The translations under genes and the position numbers were made by a program. A stretch of DNA of 64,000 bases, taken from assembly GCF_014230055.1 (NCBI RefSeq), contig NZ_JACHVA010000101.1, positions 124,001-188,000 of the forward strand. The letters are read 5' to 3'. Below, in pieces: positions 34,630 to 43,460 of this stretch (position 1 is the first letter of the stretch; each line of letters opens with the position of its first letter). The notes beneath the pieces were generated by a model. It worked only from the letters and a program-made list of their open reading frames with translations. It ran no database searches and was not told the origin of the DNA. This DNA comes from Puniceicoccus vermicola. GTDB taxonomy: Bacteria > Verrucomicrobiota > Verrucomicrobiia > Opitutales > Puniceicoccaceae.

Positions 34630-37503
34630 TCATTTTTTCGAAAGCGTGTGGCGTATGATTTCGTTGTAGCTGACGGGTTTGAACGAGATCCAAGTCCATT
34701 CCCCATCGCTGCCGATGGGGATGACCAGGCGCTCGATTTCTTTTCTTGCGGAGGTGGCCAACTCGCCGGGTTTTCCTGCGGCCCAGTTGATTCGGACGCA
34801 GCCGGTATCTGTCGTGAACACAGCGCCTCCCGGGCTCGCGATCTGAATCCGGGTGCTGTCCATATTGCGATACAGCGGCAGGTTGACATAGCATTCCTGA
34901 ACCGGTTCGTGAGCTTTGAAGCGGACGCCGATTTTAAGCGGTGATTCCGAATAATCGTATCGCCAAGTGAGGGTGCCTTTCGGCGATTTCACTTCGGAGG
35001 TGATGGTATGCACATTGTTTTGCGCGTTGCTCTCCGTCGATGCCCGTTCTTTTCCGGAATGGAAGAAGTCTCCGGATGGAGTGGTCCCGTAGATGGCGGC
35101 AAAGGTTAGATCCTCGGGTTTCGTTTGATGTTTCGACGTCGGATCCCCGGACGGAATAACGGAACTGAGGAATGTTCCGGTGCCGGGGGTCCAGAGTGCG
35201 GACGGTGCGCCCCCGGTGATACTGTTGTGGTTCTTGACCTTGGTGCCGGCCACGTCACTAAAAACCATACCGTAGATGCCGTTTTGATTCCATGCCAGCA
35301 AACCGGGGAGTGCCCAGGTTGCGCCGTCCTCTTCGTAGGGGAGTCGGTCCGGTTCGACGATCTTGGGCTGGGTGTAGCATTTGACAATGCCGGACACCCA
35401 GGTGCCACCACCGGCGTCATAGCCATCGGCACCCTTTTCGAGTCCGTTTTCAATGGATTGGCGGATCCAGCCTTCCCGGTTGGCGGCGAATGAAAATGTG
35501 CCCGCAATGCCGAGGCCTCGTTCAGGGGCCGGAGTCAGGGCGAAACGAGCCGCGGAGAGTGGAAAATCGGACTTTGTCATCAAGGTGCCGGGGTAGCCCA
35601 AGTCTCCAATGTAGGCCGATTTTCGTGCGTTCATATGATTCGGACCGGCAAGACTGCCATCCGGTTGTGGCAGCCAGAAAAAGCTATTGAAGCGGAGGTT
35701 GCGTTGGATCGCGTCCTCGATCAGGGCGAGCAGTTCCGGATCGGCGTCCGGGAGTTCGCGGTATTTGTAATAGGAGATGGCGACACAGAAGGAGTTGAGC
35801 TTGTCGTAATTGCCGTCGGGGCCGTAATTTTCCAGGTAATAGCCCGTCGGATGGATGCCGAATTTGGAATTCGGACCATAGGTATTGCCATAGTAGGCAC
35901 GTGCCTGCCGCTCGAAGTATCCCAGGAAGCGCTTTTCGCCAGTCGCCAGATACGTATCCAAGTGCGCGAGCAGCATGTGCGACCATTGGTTGGATTGGTA
36001 CGCCTGATAGTCGGCGATCTTATCACCCAAGGCAATCAAGCCTTGGCGCCAGACTTCGCGCACCTCCTCATCGAGCAGCGGCTGGAGTTCGAGGAAGGGC
36101 TCCGCGAACGAACCTCCGTAAGCAAAGAAAATATGAGTGATGGGATAGACGCTCTTCAGTAGCGACCCCTCCCGCATGAGATCGTCTCCCTGCAGGTTGC
36201 TGATGTTTACTAAAGAGCCGAGTGCGGCTCGTTTGGTTAATTCCCGACTGTGGTAGGCCGGATTGAGGGGAGAATCGAAAGTGACGGCTCCGGCGAAGGC
36301 AGCGGGATCGAAGTTCGTTGCCCCTCCGATGGGGCGAAAGTCCTCTTCCGAACTTGGCGCTTCGCGAGGAGTATCCCGGGTGCTGCCGAAATTGAGATCC
36401 ATCGGATCCAAATACCGGTTCTGTTGCTTCACCTTGAAATCGATGGTGTTCAAGGCACCATACTTGCCGAAGCCGAGGACATGATAGGGCAGATTCGTCA
36501 AGTCGTCGGGTATCGTTTGGGGAAATTCAAAGGATACATCACGGTCCAAGCCGGATGCGATTTCCGCCGCCAGTTCCCGGGCGCGCGCTTGGAGTGGTCC
36601 GGCGACCCATTTGCCCAGGCTCTCGACCATGCCGCCCCTGAGCCTCGCGGCGGCCTCCGGCGAAGGGCAGAGCAGACCGGGGACGCCCTCCACAGTCAAG
36701 ACCCCGTTGAACTCTTCGGGGAGCGTGAGCTGAAGCACTTCCCCTGTGGGCGTGGGACGGGGGATCAAGCGTCCGGCGCGTCTTGTCGGATCCGATTCCA
36801 CTTCGGCTAAGGTGTCCCCCCGTAGGTTCAGGATCCGGGCTCCCCGGGTGTTTCCCCGGTCGATTCCCACCATCATCAGGAAGGCCGAAGGAGGTGTCCA
36901 AATGAAGGCTTTCCCGGAGACGCCGGGGGTGCTGTCGGTCGTGCCGAGGGACATCTCCCCCCGAACCCCCCAGATCTCCGTTTCGGGGAGACGGAACTCG
37001 ATCAAATCGTTACTGCGCCCGCCGGAAAAGGAGACACGCCAAATGCCGGGCGCGGCATCCTTTGCGGTGAGTTCCCGCACGCTGATGGAATCCGGCTGAT
37101 CCGTGAATTCGGCGTAGTCGGCGAGGGAGCCATCCGGTGCGATCAGGCGGGCGAGGGCGATCGGCGTATAGGGCTCGTTTTCCTGGTTGGAGATATTGGT
37201 TTGGCGTGCAACGACTACGCGGACCGTCCCGTCCGCATCCGGTTGCAGTTCGGCCAGCATGCCGGCCCCCCGGACGGAGCCGCCGAGCGTATAAATCCGG
37301 GCTTGCTGGGCGACGGGATATCTCAGGGAAAGGGATTCAGAAACAAGGGAATCGCCTTTGAGTGTGAAAGTGTTGTCACCGTAGACGGCAGGACCGCCAT
37401 CTTCCTGCGCATTCAAGTGCGCATAGGGTGAAGAGGTCGCCGCGATGGTGCTAACGCCTAGAATCATTGCGGAACCTAGAAGAGATTGAATCAGGATGTG
37501 CAT
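34630..37503 (-). CDS. Large secreted protein with predicted alpha/alpha-barrel, possible polysaccharide lyase
   Basis: 957 aa with signal peptide MHILIQSLLGSAMILGVSTI to about AATS. The N-terminal 300 residues are beta-rich. A central helical part holds YQSNQWSHMLLAHLDTYLAT, YYGNTYGPNSKFGIHPTGYY and NYDKLNSFCVAISYYKYREL, reminiscent of toroid lyases. The C-terminal part is a beta-sandwich (TFAAIYGTTPSGDFFHSG, NNVHTITSEVKSPKGTLTWR). That layout fits alpha/alpha-toroid polysaccharide lyases, but I cannot place it in a known family. Its start lies only 18 bp after the end of the GH39'/LacI' relic, so it may be driven by a captured promoter. Confidence 0.6.
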   Translation of the reverse strand: MHILIQSLLGSAMILGVSTIAATSSPYAHLNAQEDGGPAVYGDNTFTLKGDSLVSESLSLRYPVAQQARIYTLGGSVRGAGMLAELQPDADGTVRVVVARQTNISNQENEPYTPIALARLIAPDGSLADYAEFTDQPDSISVRELTAKDAAPGIWRVSFSGGRSNDLIEFRLPETEIWGVRGEMSLGTTDSTPGVSGKAFIWTPPSAFLMMVGIDRGNTRGARILNLRGDTLAEVESDPTRRAGRLIPRPTPTGEVLQLTLPEEFNGVLTVEGVPGLLCPSPEAAARLRGGMVESLGKWVAGPLQARARELAAEIASGLDRDVSFEFPQTIPDDLTNLPYHVLGFGKYGALNTIDFKVKQQNRYLDPMDLNFGSTRDTPREAPSSEEDFRPIGGATNFDPAAFAGAVTFDSPLNPAYHSRELTKRAALGSLVNISNLQGDDLMREGSLLKSVYPITHIFFAYGGSFAEPFLELQPLLDEEVREVWRQGLIALGDKIADYQAYQSNQWSHMLLAHLDTYLATGEKRFLGYFERQARAYYGNTYGPNSKFGIHPTGYYLENYGPDGNYDKLNSFCVAISYYKYRELPDADPELLALIEDAIQRNLRFNSFFWLPQPDGSLAGPNHMNARKSAYIGDLGYPGTLMTKSDFPLSAARFALTPAPERGLGIAGTFSFAANREGWIRQSIENGLEKGADGYDAGGGTWVSGIVKCYTQPKIVEPDRLPYEEDGATWALPGLLAWNQNGIYGMVFSDVAGTKVKNHNSITGGAPSALWTPGTGTFLSSVIPSGDPTSKHQTKPEDLTFAAIYGTTPSGDFFHSGKERASTESNAQNNVHTITSEVKSPKGTLTWRYDYSESPLKIGVRFKAHEPVQECYVNLPLYRNMDSTRIQIASPGGAVFTTDTGCVRINWAAGKPGELATSARKEIERLVIPIGSDGEWTWISFKPVSYNEIIRHTLSKK

Positions 37504-37521
37504 GGTTGTGTTGGGGCAGAG

Positions 37522-37809
37522 TTATTTGACTGGGGGGCAGGATTGACGTTCGACCAATCGAGTGGGAATGGTCGCATGCCGTGTCGGAGCCGATGGATTG
37601 CGCATTCTTCAGTCAAGAAGCTCAAAGGCAACCCTGCCGATTTCCTGAGCGCCGAGTGTGATACTGATCAAGGGCGGATAAGAGTGTTCACAGGCCTGGG
37701 TATTCATCACGCCGATGCGGGATGAGGCAATCTCGGTGCTTCGTTTGGGCTTGAGCGTTCCGACGGTGGGGAATTTTGAAAATTCAGGAATAGATGGTTT
37801 GGTATTCAT
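37522..37809 (-). pseudogene. Chimeric relic: GH39-like N-terminus fused to a LacI C-terminus
   Basis: 96 codons in one frame with one internal TGA at 37609-37611. The first part reads LKPKRSTEIASSRIGV and matches KPKKSTEITSSRLGV at the N-terminus of the GH39-like protein encoded at 17099-18550. It then switches to CEHSYPPLISITLGAQEIGR, VAFELLD, stop, RMRNPSAPTRHATIPTRLVE and RQSCPP, which is the C-terminal end of a LacI-type regulator. The join therefore removed most of both genes, keeping the first 5' end and the second 3' end. The TGA replaces the usual Glu/Asp before R-M. No function is expected for the product. Confidence 0.72.
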
Positions 37810-37977
37810 TTCAGTGGATAACGACTCTTAGTGTGGAGATGTTGCTGGCGGTGGCACGCTTCGACGATTAACCGACTTCTGCGATGACTTAATAAATATG
37901 GGCGTTGACCGGGGATCTTGATTCGGGTGCCGGACAAGCACTAGATTAAGGACCAATCCGAACTGCGGAACCTCCCC

Positions 37978-38083
37978 ATCCCGCGTCCGCGGGATCCCCC
38001 CCTCCTACGAGTAGGAGGGGAATTGTATTTTTGATTTAGACTCCTCTCCTGCATGCAGGGGAGGGGGACCAGCGACAGCTGGT
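37978..38083. repeat. Cluster of four adjacent hairpins, REP-like element
   Basis: In the 360-bp gap at 37810-38169 four inverted repeats follow each other. They are ATCCCGCG-TC-CGCGGGAT (37978-37995), CCCCTCCTAC-GA- and its complement (37999-38020), TCTCCTGCA/TGCAGGGGA (about 38045-38062) and ACCAGC-GACA-GCTGGT (38068-38083). Such a dense GC-rich array resembles REP/BIME elements mobilised by RAYT transposases, but no RAYT gene is in the window. It lies between two gene relics, at a likely rearrangement site. The rest of the gap shows nothing recognisable. Confidence 0.55.
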
Positions 38084-38169
38084 GGAGGAGGTCCGACCCA
38101 GTCTTATTCTCTGCAACCAAGCCTCGCAACTCGGCCTAATCTACCTGCCATTCGGGTTTATCCTCAGCC

Positions 38170-38479
38170 CTATTTCTTCGCGTAGAATGAACTGAGGAAG
38201 GCAATGATTTGATTTTCGAGTTTCTCATGCAGATCCGGCTCGGCCTTGCCGTTGCGCCAGATGTTGTGTCCGCGTTCTTTACTGCCTTCATAAAGAAACA
38301 AGTTCCCGTAGGCTTTTTCGCCAGCGATTTCGCTGTATTGAATATCGCGTAAGATCTTCAGGGTTTCGGTACTTTCAGTGGTCATGGGGCGGAGCTGCGT
38401 TTGCGCTTAGGCTGAACATTGTGGAGAGAAGGCCTATGAGGGCCATCTTTTGTCGCTTGATGAGGAATTTTTGTGCCAT
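38170..38479 (-). pseudogene. Internally deleted secreted alpha/beta-hydrolase (esterase) remnant
   Basis: Two overlapping minus-strand pieces. From the ATG at 38477-38479, MAQKFLIKRQKMALIGLLST begins a signal peptide that ends APPHDH, then stop at 38375. In the next frame 71 codons read ILRDIQYSEIAGEKAYGNLF, LYEGSKERGHNIWRNGKAEP and ENQIIAFLSSFY. This is the C-terminal end of an alpha/beta-hydrolase, with the His-containing GHN turn and the final helix. A functional esterase would be about 280-320 aa, so the core, including the nucleophile, is missing. It is consistent with an internal deletion plus a frameshift. Confidence 0.6.
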
Positions 38480-38534
38480 GTCTTTTGAGTTTGGATGGGG
38501 CGGTTGGGAGATCTGAGGATCTCGAAAGGCGCGG

Positions 38535-41500
38535 TTAGTTGCTGTGCAAGTTTTCTTGAAGCTCTTGGAGATCGATCCAGGCGTGAAGCTTCCCCGGGTC
38601 AAAGCTCTGGCTGACTTCCAGATCTTTTTGAGCTCCCTCGGTGTCCCCAAGCGCCCATTTTGCTTTGCCAGTGAGGTATTTAAAATGAGCCGTGCGGGCC
38701 TCACTTTCCTGTTCTACGTAGGAGATGAAGAAGGGCGTTGTCCCAAAGAATCCGGCACTTTGCTCCTGCAGGGATTGGTTCCAGTCTCGAAGGCAATTGC
38801 GTAGTATTCGCTCGGCACGGGCGGATTGTCCCAGCGCTTGCAGGGCTCGGGCTTGGTAAACGGGAAGTTCGGGGAGGTGCATGTTCGAGAAGTAATCGAT
38901 CTCGAGCTTGAGAATGTCTTGGTAGAAGGGGAGTGCTTCCTCGCGGCGATCCAAGGCTTCGAGGCATTGTGCTTCGAAAATCTGATGTGGCACCGCCAAG
39001 TTTCACTCCAGAGGCCGGTTTTCACGCTCTGTGGCAGGTCTTGGGCGTCCCGAAAATGTTGCAGGGCTGCGACATAGTTGCCCTTTCGAATCTAAATCCG
39101 TCCCATCATGTGGTGAGAGAACATGTATTGTTCCACAACAGCGTGCTCTCCCCCTTCACAGGGAACGAAGTTATAAACGTTGAGCAGAGCGAGGGCACCC
39201 TGAGGGTCGACAGCTTGGTTGTGAGCGCGGGCCCATTCGAGAATCAGATCGTCCCGGATCGTCTTGGTTGGGTCGACGTGACTCTTGAGAAACTGTAGGC
39301 GCTCGGACGGTGGGAGCCCCAACTTGGTCATGACGTAGGCGATTTCGTAGGTTAGCTGCTCGTCTCCGGGGGCACAGGCCAAGGCCTTGTGCAATAAGGG
39401 GAGAACCTCCAGCTTTCGGTCGAGATGGCTGAAGTAGGCGACGGCCAGATTTCGATGGATCGGAGCAAAGCCGTCATTGAGTGACTTCGACTGTTCCCAG
39501 TGGAAGGCCGCTTCGTCGTAGCGGCACTTATCATACAGAAGGCATCCCAAGTAGTATTGGGCTTTTGCGGTCTGCTGAGGATTGTGCCCAATGACGGCTT
39601 CCAATATCGCCATTTCTTCCAGGCGGAAAGGGTAGGTTTGTGGATCGTTGACCGCTTCCCCGCGAGCGATGGCACTCTCCGCGGCTCGGTTTTTACCGAG
39701 CTCCAGCTCGATTCCGGCAACGGTGTAGTATACCATTGGGTCAGCTCCTTCGGGCAGGGCTTCCAGAAGATCTTTTGCTTCGTTAAGGAAACCAGCTCCA
39801 AGGAGTTCAAAGGCCAGATCCAGTGAGGTTTGCGAGGGCGAACTTTTCAGGGTGTTGACGAATGTTGTTACGTCATCGCCTTCGGCGAGCGTGCGTAGGT
39901 AGCGGACCATCCAGTGAAGCGGATCCTTCTGAAGCGCTATGTCTATGCGCTGTCGTGCACGTTTGATTCGACCGGTTTTCAGGTCGGCTAGAATCGTCAA
40001 GGACGTGGCCAGAGGGTTGTCTGAGGCATGATCGAGGGCGGCTTCGGCATGCTCAAGCATGCGATCATATTCGCAGCGGATGCCGTCGATACTAGAGATC
40101 TGAGTCAGCGCTTTGGAGCGCATGGCTTCATCCCAACTCGCTTTGTAGAAGGTGTCGTAGGCTGAGTCGGTTTCGCCTAGGGCCTTCAGTACAAGCCCTA
40201 AGGTGTAGAAGATCTGTCCGTTGCATGGATTGCCGTTGTGTCGAGTGAGCACATCGCGTGCGTGTTCCAGTTGTTCTCGGGCTTCGCGGAAGCATCCTTG
40301 TTTATAGCGCAAGGCTCCGAGGTCAATGAGGGCCGGTGCATAATCCGGATCGCGTTTGAGGGCGGTTTCCCAATAGACCTCCGGAAGGTCTTTAGGGCTG
40401 CGATATTGGTCCACATGGGTGCCGGCGAGATGGAGCTCTTGAGCACTGTGGAAATAGGACGGGCCGGGGAGGTCGGTCCATGGTTCCGGAATTTCTTCGG
40501 CCACTTTTGGGGTAGTCTGGTAGAACGCGATGCGATTTCCCTCCTTTGTCAGAACCTCGATCTTTAGGGCTTCCGGATGGATTGGCTTTTCGATCCTCAA
40601 CTCGAGCGCTTCTGCGGGGCTGAGATCGCGTTGAATGTCGAGGATACATTTGTCCTCAGAGGTCAGGCGTATATTCGCTCCTTCGAAGGCGCGTGTCGAC
40701 AGAATGGATAGGCGTGCATGCTCCTGATCGAGATTGAGTGCGCACTGGGTATTCGCGTAGGTAGGGGCGCCGATCTTATGGATGGGATACCAGAACTGGG
40801 AGAACTTCTTCGTTTCGTAGGGCTTTAGCCAGGCAAAGTCGGGTTGGTTGTCGGTATAGCTGCCGGCCATAAGCTCCGCATATTCGCCATCCGTGTCGGT
40901 CAGTGCGCGCTCCCAGGTTTGGGAGAGCTGGTTGTATGCCCAGGTAAAAAGCTTCTTACCGGGCGAAACGTGATGGTTGGCTACGTGGACGACGCCGCAT
41001 TCCTTTCCGTGGTCGTAGCCGCCGAAGAAGTCATATTGGGAGGCGGCCGAGAAGTAGGAGGTCGGGCTCTTGGTGTTGGCGTGCTGCTGGATGTCGATAT
41101 CTTCACCGAGGCGGATGCCGTTATAGGTGCCAGAGTTCTTCGGCCAGGTGCCAACGGAGCGGTGGTAGTGAAAGTTCACATAGGAGACATCCTTAGGGAA
41201 GAAGATCTGGTAGTTTTCGTTGACCGGCACCGCGGCGTTCTCCCACCAGAGGAAAGAGCGTGTGAGAGGGGTTCGGTTGCATACTTGAACGCGAGTTTCG
41301 AAGATGGCTTCGCCGGGTGCCAGTCGGATTCCGACCATTCCTTTCATCCTTTCGATGGGGTCGTGTTCGGAGAGCCAGACGGTTACCGCGCCATCCTCGC
41401 CGTGCTGGATCTCATAGTCTACCGGCATGAAGGTCGAGGGGCGGTGATGGTAGGGCCAGTTAAACTCGACTCCCCCCGAGATCCAATTTCCCAGAGCGCC

Positions 41501-41815
41501 AATGAGCGCGGGTTTGATGACACTTTGCTTGTAGAAAAAGTCGTAGCCCGTGGTTTTATCAAGAGCGGAGAAGATGCGTCCTCCGATCTCCGGAAGAATC
41601 TCGATTTTGAGAAACTCGTTTTCGAGACAGATAATCTCGTATTCCCGGTCGACCTTCTCCGCGCGTAGAGTTTTCAGGACGACCCGGTTAGGGTAGGGAC
41701 GCCCACTGGTACGTTGATGCACTCGGTTTTCCGCGAACATGGGGAGCTCCTCGGCTTCCGCCTGAGGGTAGGTCGGGATGGCACGACGAAGGACTCGGAC
41801 AGAGGTGGAATTCAT
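38535..41815 (-). pseudogene. DUF5107/TPR protein gene, broken by a TAG stop and a frameshift
   Basis: From the ATG at 41813-41815 (MNSTSVRVLRRAIPTYPQAE) about 907 codons run to a TAG at 39092-39094. The N-terminal DUF5107 beta-sandwich has EIICLENEFLKIEILPEIGG, GGVEFNWPYHHRPSTFMPVD and FLWWENAAVPVNENY. TPR-like repeats follow (ALIDLGALRYKQGCFREARE). After the TAG the same frame continues with KGNYVAALQHFRDAQDLPQS, a normal TPR helix. Near 39003 the coding signal shifts to another frame (PHQIFEAQCLEALDRREEAL) and ends at 38535. The full gene would encode about 1,090 aa. The truncated protein may still carry the DUF5107 domain. It is divergent from a GntR/LacI-type regulator. Confidence 0.8.
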
Positions 41816-41890
41816 AGGCTGAAGATGTTTGAACAGGTCTGGTAAGCTACAGGTAGATTTTGACCTAAATTCGGGAATTGTTAGAATTGA

Positions 41891-41903
41891 ATCGGATTCC
41901 GAT
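41891..41903. promoter_or_regulatory. Palindrome ATCGGATTCCGAT in the DUF5107/regulator gap
   Basis: A 6-bp inverted repeat around one central base, 24 bp before the regulator start at 41928. It is a candidate operator for that regulator. No second copy was found in the window, so the evidence is only symmetry and position. Confidence 0.35.
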
Positions 41904-41927
41904 GAGAAAAGTTGTATGAACAAGTGA

Positions 41928-42974
41928 ATGGGGGAAATGCGTGAATCGAATTCTCAGAAAGCAAAGGTGATTGCCGCTTTAGAGCAAAAACTGGCTTCTC
42001 CGGATCTGGATCTGTCGCAAGCATTGCCCAGTGAAACAGAGCTGCAGCGTCGGCTTGGTGTCAGTCGAGGGACGGTGCGGGAGGCGTTGAGCGACTTGGA
42101 GCGCCGCCACTTGATCGATCGGGTGAAAGGGAAGGGAACCTTTCCGAGGCGGTTGGAGGATCGTTCGTCGAAGCCTGTCGCGTTTTTGCTGCGGGAGCCG
42201 TGGAAGGTGAGCAATTTTCACAATTCGGAACTTCTCCGTGGGATGCAAATAGCGGTGGCAGAGCAAGGAACCGATCTCCTCATTACGAGTCGAACTCCTG
42301 GCGAGTGGACGTCCGAGTTTCTTCACTCTCTGGCGGGGGTGGTCGTATTACCCCGACTGCTGGTTGACGGTGATCTCAGCGTATTGCGCCGCAACCGGAT
42401 CCCTTTCTGCTTGGCGATGGAATCCGACCTCAGTGGCCCGACCATTGTCGATCAAATCGAAGAGGCTGCCTTTGCTTTGGCGGAGGGGCTTATTCGGCAA
42501 GGGCATCGTAGTATTGCTCTCCTGAGTGGACATTTCGAGCACTCGGATCGACTGAAGAAGAGAGGCATGGCTCGGGCTGCCGAGGAGGTGGGAATCGATT
42601 TCGCGGCTTGGCCGGACTATTGCACCAATTATGATGTCACTTTGGCATATGAAATTTGTCAGGATATTCTGCGGCAATCCAAGCGGCCGACCGCCATCAT
42701 TGGATTTGACAACGGCTTGGCTGTTCAGGCGATTCGAGCGGCCAGGGAAGTAGGGGTACGAGTGCCGGAGGCCCTTAGCGTCGTCGGCTTTGGGGGAAGG
42801 GATTTTAGTGACCTGATAAATCCTCCCCTGTCGAGTGTGAACCTCCGTGGAGAGGAAGCGGGAAAGAGGGCGGTGCAGTTTCTGTATCGAGCTGACCCAT
42901 CCCAGGTCGAGCGGTTGCGAGTCGGATATGATCTGGTCTGGCGGGAGAGTAGTGGAAATATTTCGGTTTCATGA
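41928..42974 (+). CDS. GntR-type HTH regulator with LacI-type sensor domain
   Basis: 348 aa. The N-terminal winged helix has LPSETELQRRLGVSRGTVRE, ALSDLERRHLIDRVKGKGTF (GntR family). The C-terminal part is a LacI-like sugar sensor: SIALLSGHFEHSDRLKKRGM, AIIGFDNGLAVQAIRAAREV and LSVVGFGGRDFSDLINPPLS. This hybrid architecture matches AraR-like regulators. An ATG at 41937 is an alternative start. It is divergent from the broken DUF5107 gene, so its main target may be lost. The effector is unknown. Confidence 0.88.
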   Translation: MGEMRESNSQKAKVIAALEQKLASPDLDLSQALPSETELQRRLGVSRGTVREALSDLERRHLIDRVKGKGTFPRRLEDRSSKPVAFLLREPWKVSNFHNSELLRGMQIAVAEQGTDLLITSRTPGEWTSEFLHSLAGVVVLPRLLVDGDLSVLRRNRIPFCLAMESDLSGPTIVDQIEEAAFALAEGLIRQGHRSIALLSGHFEHSDRLKKRGMARAAEEVGIDFAAWPDYCTNYDVTLAYEICQDILRQSKRPTAIIGFDNGLAVQAIRAAREVGVRVPEALSVVGFGGRDFSDLINPPLSSVNLRGEEAGKRAVQFLYRADPSQVERLRVGYDLVWRESSGNISVS

Positions 42975-43460
42975 TTTTCAAAGAAGATTCAATGTTCACC
43001 GTGATGAATTTTCACTCATGAGGTTAGGTTTTGAGGTATAGATGACATCCCAATTAGAAACCTGATTGGGAGGCTCGTGACCTTTTCTGATTGGCAATGC
43101 CAACGGGGCTTCATCGGATCCTTTGAAGCCGGGAGGGTAACCCGGGACCATTTATATCATTCTGCTTGTTGGATAGATCCGCGGTGTAATCACTTGCTTG
43201 GGTATGTGACGTATTCATCAATGAACCCACTGCGACTCGTATCAATCAGCAGGTCCAGATCCTGTCCGACATACGGAGGGGATTATATTGGCGTCGCCAC
43301 CATTCGAGAATTGCAATCATGAGAAATCCCTTGGTTTGCTTCCCCTTAAACCTTGCAAAGACAGAGTGCCTTTCGTTTTTCGCCGAATTTTAATCGACCC
43401 AAACTATGGACCGCGATCCTCGCAAAGAATAGGGAGGCGTTTCTTGCACTAAATTCGGTA
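42975..43460. other. 486-bp gap between regulator and sulfatase, no gene recognised
   Basis: Short open frames exist on both strands but none has a start signal or a recognisable product. On the minus strand the segment YVGQDLDLLIDTSRSGFIDE looks protein-like over about 25 codons and is bounded by stops, so it might be a relic. An imperfect inverted repeat around CCCGGGTTACCCTCCCGG lies near 43.13 kb. Nothing can be assigned. Confidence 0.3.

Noticed and set aside
40844-41668. 274-codon plus-strand open frame
   Set aside because: It is antisense to the DUF5107 domain, whose motifs are well conserved; no domain is visible in the antisense product.
43077-43322. 81-codon plus-strand open frame in the regulator/sulfatase gap
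   Set aside because: No start signal, signal peptide or recognisable motif; a competing short minus-strand segment looks at least as protein-like.
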